Source of the DNA: Erythroxylum novogranatense
Lineage: Eukaryota > Streptophyta > Magnoliopsida > Malpighiales > Erythroxylaceae
Reading direction: 5' to 3'
DNA length: 64,000 nucleotides
NCBI GenBank assembly: GCA_029891385.1
Contig: CM057233.1
Coordinates: 29,804,540 to 29,868,539 of the forward strand
How positions within the stretch are numbered: position 1 is the first letter of the stretch; the number at the start of each line of letters is the position of its first letter. The position numbers were made by a program, and so were the translations under genes. Below the pieces are notes generated by a model. That model saw nothing but the letters and a program-made list of their open reading frames with translations, did no database searches and had not been told where the DNA came from. Shown in pieces: positions 27,780 through 37,392 of this stretch.

Positions 27780-29214
27780 TTATCATTAGGGTGTCTGTAT
27801 TTCCTAGCATATCATTCATTTTTTTCGTACTCTCTGTAAATGTTGATAGATCAGCTGAAAGACTATTTATTCTCTATTTCAACTGATTGATCTCTTCAGA
27901 TCTATCTACCACAACCTTTTTCTTCATCTCGTCTACTTGTTTCTTTAGGCAGACATTTTCCTCTTCTAATGCTTATGTGTTTTTCAAGTTTTCTACGTAC
28001 TCTTTCTTAAGCAATTTGTACTGCTTTAGAATTGCATGAGAATCTTCTAATAGTTCTGAGTATGCATCTTGTAATTTATTAAATTTTGAGGTTACCTCCT
28101 CATCACTTTCTTCTTCGGCTACCAAGCAGATATTTTCTTGCACCGATGCCTTTGAGTCTGTATCTGATTCAGATGAATCTAGATCTTCCTAGGTTGCCAT
28201 CATGCTTTTCTTGCCTTCTCTACTCTTCTTTGACTTTCTCTTTAACAATGGACACTCAGACTTGTAATGTCCCAGTTTATTGCATTCATAACATGTGATG
28301 GATGTTTTCTCATTCTTCCTTTCATCTTTACTATTCTTCTTGAAGTAGGATTCTTTGTTTCCTTTAGGCTTTTTCTTCCCCATGTGTCTGATCTTCCTCG
28401 AGATAAAGGATAGTTCATCATCTTCCTAGCTTAAAGTATGATCTGAATTACTAGAATCGTCATCTTTGACTTCCTCAATCTTCAGCGCTTTTGATGATGA
28501 GCTTCTCTTCCTTTAATTCTTCTGTCCAGCCTTCAATGCTATGGATTTGTCCTATCTGGGCTTATCTTCTGCATCGAGTTCAAATTCATGTATCTTCAGA
28601 GATCTAAGTAATTCATTAAGCTTCAATACGCTTAAATCCTTGACTCCTTGTATGGCTGTAACTTTTGGTCTCCATCTTTTCGGTAAACTTCTTAGGATCT
28701 TTCTAACGTGATCTTGATTGTCGTATGTTCTACCGAGACCTTTAAGTCCATTGATGATAGTTTGAAATCTTCCAAACATCTGATAGATAGACTCTTCGTC
28801 CTTCATTTTGAACAGCTTATATTGGTGTACAAGAATGCTTATCTTGGACTCTTTTACTTGATTTGTGCCTTCATGTGCGATGGATAGCGTATCCCACATC
28901 TCCTTCACAGTGTCGCATCCGTGATCTTTATTGTACTCACTTCTGCTTAAGGCACAGCTTAAGAAGAACTTGGCCTTCGAATTTAGCTAGAATCTTGCTT
29001 TTTGTTCTGCAGACCATTTGATTCGTGGAATGACATTTCCTTCTTCATCTACCGGTGTATACGGTCTATTTTCTATTATCTCCCAAAGATCAATATGAGT
29101 AGATTCAATGAAAAATCGTATCCTGTCTTTCTAGTAATGATAGTGTTCTCCATTGAACGTTGGAAGTCTAGTTACGAAGGCACCTTCAGCTATGTATATG
29201 TGTGACTCTGCCAT
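27780..29214 (-). pseudogene. Copia-1 gag, broken
   Basis: An ATG on the minus strand at 29214 opens MAESHIYIAEG, a Copia-type gag start about 45 bases after the PBS. The gag core is clearest at 28552-28908 (KEMWDTL, QMFGRF, LRSLPKRW), followed by a zinc knuckle CYECNKLGHYKSEC at 28189-28383 and a Glu/Lys-rich coiled-coil-like tail down to about 27800. Stops occur inside the N-terminal part and after the knuckle. Gag would form the particle shell and bind element RNA. Confidence 0.85.
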
Positions 29215-29259
29215 GGATCTTTATCCACACTTTGTTACGGTGATTTTTGGACACCGAGC

Positions 29260-29271
29260 TCTGATACCAAT
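29260..29271 (-). promoter_or_regulatory. Copia-1 primer-binding site
   Basis: The minus strand reads TGGTATCAGAGC, an exact match to the plant initiator tRNA-Met PBS core, two bases from the LTR end at 29274. Confidence 0.9.
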
Positions 29272-29273
29272 TG

Positions 29274-30133
29274 AAGTGAATCACATGTTAGTATACGATA
29301 TACAAAATGCACAAGAAGGGGGGTTGAATTGTGTATTCAAATTTTTAATACAATCCCTTCTTAAAAAATTTGCTTTTTAAAAACGATTGACAAACAATAT
29401 TATGAAGTATTTATATCGACAATAGAAACAAGAGTTAAGATTTGAGAGTGAGAATCGATACAAAAATTTTATACTAGTTCACCCCAAATCGTGGGCTACG
29501 TCCAGTCCTCAGAATCCTTTATGAGATTTCACTATATTTCACAAAAGTACAAGTATTCTTTTCACCGAGCCTCTTTAGGTCTCTTACAACAAGTATTCTT
29601 TTTCTCACTTAGCCTCTTCAAGCTGTCAGCTTTTCTTTTTTCTTACAGAAAGATATTGCGAGCTTTGTTACAGAAAATATAGTTCTCGTGTTTCGCACAA
29701 ATACAGTATTTAGCTTTATAAAAATCACTAACTTTTTCAGTCTTTATCTTCGACTCATATTTATAGTCTTCGTCTTCAACTGCTTCTTGATAATTGCTTC
29801 TTTCTTCTTGTTTATTGATATTTAAAGAAACGGTTATTCAGTTGAGTTCTATAATTAACTCAAACTGATTTGATTCTACGTCTTCGATTCTTTTGTCTCA
29901 TTTTCGGTTTCGCTTCGTCTCATTTTTCTTCTGTCTCATTTCTTTCTTTGTGTCTCATTTCTTCCATCTTATTTTCTTCCATCTTATTATTCTTCCGTCT
30001 CATTTTTCTTTCGTCTCATTTTTCTTCCGTCTCATTTTTCTTCTGTCTCATTTCTTTTTGTCTTATTTTCTTCCGTCTTATTTCCTTCCGTCTCATTTTT
30101 ATCTGCTTTCGTCTCATTTTTTGCTTCCGTCTC
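29274..30133 (-). repeat. Copia-1 5' LTR, PBS-side part
   Basis: In plus orientation it starts TGAAGTGAATC. The last ~250 bases are a degenerate minisatellite of units like CTTCCGTCTCATTTT (29885-30133). The LTR is broken at 30133 by LTR-A copy 2 and resumes at 32926; without the insert it is about 1.0 kb. Confidence 0.8.
30129..30133. repeat. Possible target duplication of LTR-A copy 2
   Basis: GTCTC lies before the LTR and again at 32926-32930 after it. The match is what Gypsy integration predicts, but the host minisatellite contains GTCTC in nearly every unit, which weakens it as independent proof. Confidence 0.75.
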
Positions 30134-30668
30134 TGTAACATCCCGTTACCTATGCGATGAGCATATTGGTACGGGTAGTGTTGTGATTGCATATTTAGTG
30201 ATCGAGTGTTTTGTGGCCTTTGAGATAGATCATTTTGCACATGCATATACATAGTGACATACATTCATGATTGTTCCAGCATTTAAATTGTGATTATGAG
30301 TTGAATTGTGAATTTTGAGATAATTGAGTTATATTTGATTTTAAAGTGAAATTAGGGATAATTCGAGTGGAATAGTGGAATTAGAGTGAGAATTGAATTT
30401 TAGAAAATTAGAAATTGAAAATTGAGCATGAGATCGAGTGTTTTATATTTTTGAGGAATTATGGGAATTTTTTCTGGAATTTTTAGAGTTATGTGTTCGG
30501 ACCGAAAAAATGACTTAGAGACTGATGATTGTGATTCCGGTTTCGAAAGTGAGTGGTAAATGGCTTGGAAAATTTAGATTTGTGAGTTTAAGAATTATTG
30601 TGAAGAGCCATTGAAATTTAGAGACCGAGATTGAATGAATTTGAGGATTGTGATCTATAGGTTTAAAT

Positions 30669-30690
30669 CAGCTATATATATATATAGACC
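30669..30690 (+). promoter_or_regulatory. TATA box of LTR-A
   Basis: A run of alternating TA (ctatatatatatatagacc) lies 535 bases into the LTR and 30-40 bases before a CT-rich leader-like sequence. Position and sequence fit the U3 promoter of a plant LTR. Other LTR-A copies keep a similar run (for example tatatataaa near 23650, opposite strand). Confidence 0.65.
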
Positions 30691-31069
30691 TTATGTTTGA
30701 TAGAGGAAGACATTTTTCTCCTAGGGCACGAAACTTCTTCTTCTTCTCGTGGGTATCGTTGATCTTGCTTTCCTTGGAGAGTTTGCTTGCTTCCTTTCTC
30801 CTTGTGGTTGGAGAGTTGTTAGAAGCTTGGAGTTGTGTTGGTTGGCTTGGATTGAGGAGTTTATCGTGAGTGAGAGAGCTTGAGAAGTTTTCGGAGATTT
30901 TAGGGTTACCGTGCGATTCCGTGATTTGGTAAGTTTATTGTGTTTTAATGTTGTATTTATGGTTATTTATGGAATTTATGGTATTTAATGTGTTAGCTGG
31001 GGTAGTTGAATGTGTTTTATGGAGGTTTTAAGAGTATTAATGGCGGAAATGACGATCGGAGAAGATGAT

Positions 31070-31262
31070 TGGGTCGCACGTCGCGACGTCTGTAATGGGG
31101 CCACGCCGCGGTGAGAAAAGGCGTGTTCACTGCGGCGAGCCGCTTGAGACGTCATGAAAGCAAGCAATTTAGACACCATGACAGTGATTGCTAGGCGCCA
31201 TGTGAGGTGTGAAGAGTTGTTCGCCATGGCATAACGTTCCCACGCCATGACAGCGTCCCTTT
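31070..31262 (+). repeat. GC-rich palindromic repeat cluster in LTR-A
   Basis: An island of CGTCGCGACG-like and CGCCATGAC-like words in an AT-rich LTR. The same kind of cluster is at 23036-23270 and 38990-39220 in other LTR-A copies and at 35676-35870 in the Gypsy-D LTR. It lies between the predicted first splice donor and the middle exon. Function unknown. Confidence 0.8.
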
Positions 31263-31706
31263 GTCTTGCCATGTAGGGACAGAAATTTTAGAAATTGAAT
31301 TATTTTTAGGGTATATCTTTTAGTGTAGACCTCCAATTGGGGTAATTTGGAGTTGTTATGATATAGAAAGAGGTCTTTGAGTGAGGTAAATTATAAGAGA
31401 TCGAAATTAAATTAATGAGTTCTCAATCATAGAAAAGAGTTGATTCTGGTTCCTTAAGTGACCTAAGAGTTATGTATTATCAATTGGAGTATAATTAGAG
31501 TTTAAATGAGAGATTTGTGAAATTTATGGATGTTATTGACCTAGTGAGTAGTGAATTTTGGTTGTGAATCGAGAGATAGCGGAATGGGACTAAAGTTACT
31601 GGGAAATCATGATCATGCATCATATAATTTTAAATGTGAGACATGTGCATTAGTGAATCTTATTGATCGAGCATATAGTGATGAGAATGCGTTTGTATTG
31701 TTATAG

Positions 31707-31768
31707 GCGTCGTTGGATCGTCGGTCCATGGATATTCTGGTACTTCAGACGAGAGTTCGAAGTTACTG
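31707..31768 (+). other. Predicted 62-nt leader exon inside LTR-A
   Basis: Bounded by TTATAG on the left and GTGAGTAACC on the right, both good plant splice sites. The downstream GTGAGTAACCTAGTTGG is conserved in the LARD LTRs on the opposite strand (6509-6529), where the matching segment is also 62 bases (6530-6591). Splicing is predicted, not observed. Confidence 0.55.
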
Positions 31769-32465
31769 GTGAGTAACCTAGTTGGTTCCTCGATCTTTGT
31801 GTGATAATCATGTTGTGAATGTGTGAATCAATTGTCAATGTGAGTGATACAAATGTGAGATAAATGTCTGCAAATATGAGTAAGAGTTCGATTGTGAGTG
31901 ATTGTCTTGAATGTGTTGCTAATGTGAATACTTGTGATTATGAATCGGTGTATAGTATTACAAGTAAGTGTTCGATCGTGACAAGTGGTGAAGTGATAAT
32001 ATATGTGCTAGTGATGTGCAAGTGTTAGTGAATGCTAGGCATGATTATAAGAGGTAATTAAACAATTGTGATCAAGCATTGATGTGCGAGCTTTAAGCTC
32101 GAATATCGTTGAATAGGCTAAGGCCAAAAGGGAAATAGTGTATACCCAGAGGGCTCTCCTATCCCTAAAGTGAGTGGGCAGTAGTGCATACCCAAAGGGC
32201 TCTCCTACTTGCCGAAATTGTGACCATTGTGAAAAGTGCCCGAATCGGGAAAGTGTAACGCTCAGTCACAACAATGACATAAAATGAGAAATTGCATACA
32301 TTATGCATCTGACTGCATAGTGAAATTGAGAATGCGTGTGATGTATGACAATTGTGAAGTGATATGTTTGAGTTATGTTATCGTATAAATATGTAAATTG
32401 TGTACAGTGTTCTAAATTGCGTTAAAGTATACTATGCGATATATTATGTGTATATGCATGAGTTG

Positions 32466-32532
32466 GGTGAACCATCGATGATGGTTTCTCACTGAGTTCG
32501 CAAACTCACCCAACATTGCTAATATTTTTCAG
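32466..32532 (+). promoter_or_regulatory. Paired hairpins before the last 3' splice site of LTR-A
   Basis: First stem AACCATC/GATGGTT around a GAT loop (32470-32486). Second stem TGAGTT-CGCA-AACTCA (32493-32508). A pyrimidine-rich tract and CAG end at 32532, 24 nt from the second hairpin. The arrangement recurs in LARD LTRs (5656-5719), and the second hairpin in the Gypsy-D LTR (36780-36818) and Element C (47095-47133). Confidence 0.65.
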
Positions 32533-32925
32533 GGCAGCGTTAGTAGGTTTCTAGCTCCCGAGATAGACGTTTTCCTGCTGTGCGAGTTCTTGGACAAGTG
32601 AAGGGATGGCACACAGGTCGGTCAGTTGGGGTGACTTTTGAGGATGACCTAGTATAGACGTTTTTATCAGTTTCCTTTTTGGGTTATTATATTGAGACTT
32701 TAGGGGACTGATAGACTTGTCTATATTTTGGATTGATATTTTTGCAATGAAAGAGTATTATTGGGGTTTTAAATTTTAGTGATTTGCTTATTGCGGTTTA
32801 ATTATAGTGATGCCATGCGAGTATTTAGTGATAGTTGCGAGCGGTAGCACTTCCTTGCTGTGGGATATGCGTCGGTACGACCCACAGGCGTCCCGGTGTG
32901 TACCCTATGGTAAGGGGGCGCCACA

Positions 32926-33075
32926 GTCTCATTTTGCTTCCGTGTCATTTCTTCTGTCTCATTTCCTTTCGCCTCATTTCCTTCCGTCTCATTTTTATCT
33001 GCTTCCGTCTCATTTTTTCCTTCATCATTATTTGGTTTTCATCAAAATTAATCGTAAAGTCTTTTTCACTTAACA
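32926..33075 (-). repeat. Copia-1 5' LTR, outer part
   Basis: The CTTCCGTCTCATTT minisatellite resumes directly after LTR-A copy 2, and the LTR ends at TTAACA (33075), so in its own sense it begins TGTTAAGTGAAAAAG. Together with 29274-30133 it makes an LTR of about 1.0 kb. Confidence 0.7.
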
Positions 33076-33084
33076 CTATTATAG

Positions 33085-33800
33085 AGCCTAATGATTTGAT
33101 TGATGTTCGCTTGTATCCTTACATCATTAGAGGCGAAAACTAGCTTTTCTCGGGGTTATATTTTAATCCAGACGAATTTGAAAACAATCCAATGACTTAT
33201 AGCATGATATTGAGAGAGTAAGGCTCAGCCCCACATAAGAGAACCAGGTCATCAACAAATAGTAGGTGTGTAAGCCTAAGCTCTGTGCATTGATAATGAA
33301 ATTGGAAATCTCCATTGCATTGGGTGAGTCTGCTTAATAATCGGTATAGCCCCTCCATAATAAGTGTGAATCGATAAGGTGATAGAGGATCACCTTATCA
33401 AATTCCTTTTGCTGGCCTAATTGGAAAAGTAAGAGTACCGCTAATAAGCACATTGAAAGAGGAAGTGCTTACACAAGCTATGATCCATTGCACAAATATA
33501 TCAGGAGATAGAGTGCTTCGAGGCATAGTTGAATAAACTGCCAACTAATGGTATCGAAGGCTTTAAAAAAGTCATTTTTAATTATGCAACTATTAAGTTT
33601 CTTACCCAAGGGATATTCGTTCAGTAGCTCCTGTAATAACATAATGTTGTCACTAATATTATGTTTCGGAATAAAAACACCCTGTGCTGGATTAAACAGA
33701 GTTGAAAGCACCAACTTCAATCTTTTCGTGAGAAGCTTAGATATTTCCTTGTAGATGGTATTACAACAAAAAATGGGCCTAAAGTCACTCATTTAGAGGG
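33085..33800 (-). pseudogene. LINE reverse-transcriptase fragment
   Basis: A non-LTR retrotransposon RT on the minus strand. The block FRPIFCCNTIYK...SKLLTKRLK and FDTISW lies at 33478-33792. After a frame break the catalytic block FVDDLVLLCGAE appears near 33240-33270, followed by ...NSSGLKYNPEKS toward 33150. Endonuclease and C-terminal parts are absent. It is truncated on the right by the Copia-2 fragment and on the left meets Copia-1 at 33076, so Copia-1 may have inserted into this LINE. Confidence 0.85.
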
Positions 33801-34200
33801 GGTTAAATTTTTTAGGCACTAAAAAAATGAAAGTTAGTCTTTTTTTCACACAATGTGCTACTACACTTTTTTTTTCACTTGATTTATATATTACACTAGA
33901 TGAGAGTTAGCCTTTATATAGGCATCCTAAATAGACATTAACAAACATAGAAGACAATTAGTAAATAGAGGCAATAACAAGTGTCCCCCATGTGTGTCCT
34001 AAATATAGCAAATTAACACTAAAACTTTGACACCTCCTAATACATATGTATTAATATAAACAAAACAACACTAAAAATTTGACACCTACAATTCTAAACT
34101 ATTAAGCAAATATTTGGAGCCTCACACGTTAATCTCCAAATGTCAAAAAATAGATTTTTCTTTATAGCACTCCCTTTTAAACTCAACTTCGCATACTAAA
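33801..34200 (-). repeat. Probable Copia-2 3' LTR region
   Basis: AT-rich sequence downstream (minus sense) of the Copia-2 RNase H. It holds a purine stretch (AAAGGGAGTG near 34170), a TATA box TATATAAAGG (complement of 33911-33920) and a TGTTAATG-type stretch, all usual LTR content. No partner LTR is present, so its ends cannot be fixed. Confidence 0.5.
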
Positions 34201-35017
34201 CTTTTGTCTCAATCTGTGAAACTCTTTATTATTAAGTGGTTTTGTAAAAATATCTGCAGTTGATCTTCTATTTTGTAGAACACCAATTCCACAATTTTTT
34301 TATCTACTCCCAAATAAAATGACATTTTATATGTTTGCTTTGACTGAGTGCCACTGGATTTTTTCCAAGTGATATGGCAGATTTGTTGTGAAGATATATT
34401 CTTGTCGAGCCTTCTTGTGTGTGATCCAACTCACTTAAAATATATCTTAACCATATTGCTTGACATGAACTTGCTGTTGCAGCTAAATACTCAGCTTCAC
34501 ATGTTGAAAGGGCAACCATTTAATGCTTCTTCGATGACTATGAAAATACTATTGACCCAATATGAAAGGCATAACCAGAAGTACTTTTTCTATCATCCAC
34601 ATCTCTACCAAAATCAATATCTGAATAATAATTAATTTCAAATTTTAAGAATGTGTATAGAATAAACATTGGTCAATTGGACCTTTAATATATTTCAAAA
34701 TTCTTTTTGCTACATCAAAGTGATCTTGTTTAGGCTTCTCCATATATCTGCTGACTAGCCCATCTGCATACATAATATTTGGTCGTGTATAGGTCAGGTA
34801 CCTCAAACTCCCAACCAAACTCTTGAATAATGTTGGATCTATAGATTTTCTGTTTGAATCAATTCTTAACTTTATGCTTGCTTTGATAGGCATGGCTATT
34901 AGCTTGCAATCTTTCATTTTTTATCTTCTTTAAGACTTCATCTACATACTTCACTTGAGAAATGAAAATTCATTCTCGTGTTTGTTTCACTTCGACTATA
35001 AGGAAGTAGGACATTTC
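34201..35017 (-). pseudogene. Copia-2 RT/RNase H fragment
   Basis: A second Copia element, different from Copia-1. RT C-terminal block SLVGSLRYLTYTRPNIMYA and HFDVAKRILKYIKG is at 34645-34917; the RNase H blocks ALSTCEAEYLAA, SAISLGKNP and KHIKCHF are at 34304-34519. Frame breaks separate them. The upstream part is missing: it abuts the Gypsy-D LTR at 35018, which may have inserted here. Confidence 0.85.
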
Positions 35018-37219
35018 TGTTAGGCTCCGAAAATTTTTTTTTTACGATGTCATTAAGCATGAATTGTGATAATTATGTGTTTATGGCTTAGTTTGATTAA
35101 ATTGGGCATTATATTGGATAAGTGAGTTTAAGATGTGATTAAATATGGTTGAAAAGGGACTATAGGATTTAATTTCTGTAAGGGCTTTTTGAGAAGTTAA
35201 CTTAAGTTGTAATGGATTTAGGCTTATTAAGAAGGGTATTATGGTCCTTGTACATTTCTTAGGTTAAGAGAAAAGAAATAGAAGAAGAGAAAAAGGAAAG
35301 AAAGAAAGGGAAGAAGAAAAGAAAGAAAACAACGCTGACGGTGGAGAGGAAGAGAAGAGAAGAGAAGGTTCGCGGTTTTTGTGATTTTCGACGATTCGAA
35401 GCGTTTTTCGGTAAGTTTAGCGTCTTTCTATCTTGTTTTTAGAAGGATTAAACAGTTAGATAGCTTGGTTTAGGCATAATCGATGATTTAGGATTTTTGG
35501 GTGAAAATGTAGGGATTTTCTTGGATTGATGTGTTTGTGATGGATTTGAAGTTGAGAATGGGTTAGAAATGCATTATAAGACTTGATCTTTTGTTTAAAT
35601 GTGTTGTGTTGGATTTGGTTAAGGGAAAGAATCGAAGTTGGGTAATGCAGAACTGGGTTTGAGTCGTTTCAGATCCGCACGTCGCGACGTGCGTATGAAC
35701 ATGTCGCGGCGTGCGAGGAAGGAAGGCAACGTCGCGACGAATTTAATATTTATTCGCCGCGACATGTGGCAGCTTGCTCGTCGCGACGTGCAGCAGCTTG
35801 TTCGCCACGACGTGCGAGAGGGGAGCTTTCTTCGCGACGTGCGAAGGCCTTCGCCCATGACGAACGTCCGCTTAATCAAGTAAGATTTTACATTTTTCGG
35901 GATATCTTTTGGTGTAGATATCCAATTGAGGTGATTTCAGATTCGTTGTGATCTAGAAACAAAGGACTACTTAATTGTATAAAAGGGAAGTTCGGGAATT
36001 GTTTCAAGGGTTCGAGAATTTAGATGGGTGTCGGTGAAGACTTTTAATGTTTTATTTTGGCCTTCCAAGCTTTGATTATTTTCTATGGATATTAATTGTA
36101 TGAAAACTTGGTTTATTATAGGAACCAAGCTGATTTGACCCAATCGCAAGAGGAAGGACAACAAGTGAGTCGATACTTAAGCGATACTAGGTGGGTAATA
36201 TGTTTATGGTTATGTGTGTATGGGCAATTGCATGATGTGCTTGCTTGCATTATATGACATTACTTGTATTGAATTACATGAGAGATTTTGAATATGCTTT
36301 TGATTATAATTATGCATTGATTGATAGGCCTTTGTGGCAATGGACTAGAATGAGAATTGAGAAATGTGAAACATGCTTTGAGCATGAATCGAATGGACTA
36401 TGTGATTTGTTTGGGTAAGAGAGTTCTGAGATGGAGTCACGTGCGTTGACGGTAAAGCCTTCTCCGGCTGCCGCCAGGGCAACAAGATCCTTGAGAAATC
36501 GAACTCGGATGGATTACGGATTTACCTTTGGGTTATCCGGATGGATTACGGAACTCTCGAGCCAATTGTTTGTGCATTCACTATTGATTTGATGAGCATA
36601 ATATATGATGGATTTGATAGACTTATGCATAATGATTGTTATGATGAGAAACAGAAAGTGAATGACATATGCTTATATCAATGTGAATTGAATTGATGAA
36701 TTATGATTTGCTAGTGACATGTATATATATATGTTTGATTGTGTGGCTCGTTGCCAATGGCTATAAACGTATATGCCACTGAGCTTCGCAGCTCACCCCA
36801 TTACTCTCCCCTCCTCAGGTGCAAATCGAGCCGATTGTCGACCTTGCAGGGCATCAGAAACTTCGAGCTAGCTAGGAACTTGTATAAGTTAGTCCTTTGG
36901 TTGGCCCTCCGAGCATGTCATCATGGAGCATACTTTGTATTTTGAGATTTCATTTTATTTTGCATTACGCTGCATTTGAGAATACTGTTGAATTTCTTCG
37001 AATGAGAATGACATATGTTTTATGAATTTGAGATGAGGAATGGATGTTTAGAATGCATGTGTAGAATATGTATGAGCATATGTATATATTGTTATATGAA
37101 TCGAATATGTATTTGTATGGATGTTGGGATCGGGTCCGACGGTATATGGAGCGCTCGTCGTCGGCGCGACCTGAGGGGCCGCCCTCGAGGATTCGGACTT
37201 ACGGGGCCCGGGCTCAACA
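35018..37219 (+). repeat. Gypsy-D 5' LTR (2.2 kb)
   Basis: Starts TGTTAGGCTCCG and ends GGGCTCAACA, four bases before a PBS. Inside are a purine-rich leader near 35270-35370, splice-donor-like CG|GTAAGTTTAG at 35411, a GC-rich palindromic cluster at 35676-35870, a middle exon-like segment 36122-36164 followed by GTGAGTCG, a hairpin TGAGCT-TCGC-AGCTCA at 36780-36795 and CTCCTCAG at 36818. This layout parallels LTR-A though most of the sequence is unrelated. Its partner LTR is absent. Confidence 0.8.
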
Positions 37220-37223
37220 TGTT

Positions 37224-37235
37224 TGGTATCAGAGC
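37224..37235 (+). promoter_or_regulatory. Gypsy-D primer-binding site
   Basis: TGGTATCAGAGC, an exact initiator tRNA-Met PBS core, directly after the LTR. Confidence 0.9.
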
Positions 37236-37392
37236 GCCTAGGTTTAGGTATCCTTGGCTTAGAATGCATATAGGATTGTGTGATATATGACTACGTGTTG
37301 CATTAATTGATTTCATTACGTGACATGCATATCATGCATACATGTAGATTGCCAAATAGCTAATCCTTAGTGTTCTTATATGAAGGAGTACG

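Larger units (their letters stand above)
30134..32925 (+). mobile_element. LTR-A copy 2, probable solo LTR (2.8 kb)
   Basis: It starts TGTAACATCCCG and ends GGCGCCACA, with no internal domain. Its end is the reverse complement of the start of the Gypsy-A LTR at 44853, and its start matches the end of the 3' LTR at 40122, so it is the same family. Visible parts: TATA box near 30672-30688, leader from ~30705, splice-donor-like TTTG|GTAAGTTT at 30929, GC-rich palindromic cluster 31070-31262, middle exon-like segment 31707-31768, paired hairpins 32469-32508, and 3' splice site TTTTTCAG at 32532. Solo LTRs arise by recombination between the two LTRs of a full element. Confidence 0.9.
24218..33075 (-). 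mobile_element. Copia-1, decayed Ty1/Copia element
   Basis: A Ty1/Copia retrotransposon on the minus strand. From right to left it holds the 5' LTR (29274-33075, interrupted), PBS, gag, protease, integrase, RT, RNase H and a 3' spacer, the Copia order with integrase before RT. LTR-A copy 1 lies in the 3' spacer at 24218, so the 3' LTR is expected beyond the left edge of the window. Numerous stops and frame changes mean it cannot encode a working polyprotein. A long gag with coiled-coil-like sequence after the zinc knuckle suggests a SIRE-like or Tork-like lineage; the lineage is a guess. Confidence 0.85.

Noticed and set aside
31070..31262. CRISPR-like or bacterial repeat array
   Set aside because: Repeats are degenerate, overlapping and palindromic with no regular spacers, within a plant retroelement LTR.
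35018..37219. Gypsy-D LTR as a member of the LTR-A family
   Set aside because: Different termini and mostly unalignable sequence; just short modules are shared.
37048..37316. Short frames antisense to the end of the Gypsy-D LTR
   Set aside because: They cross the LTR end and PBS; the real content there is cis-acting retroelement sequence.
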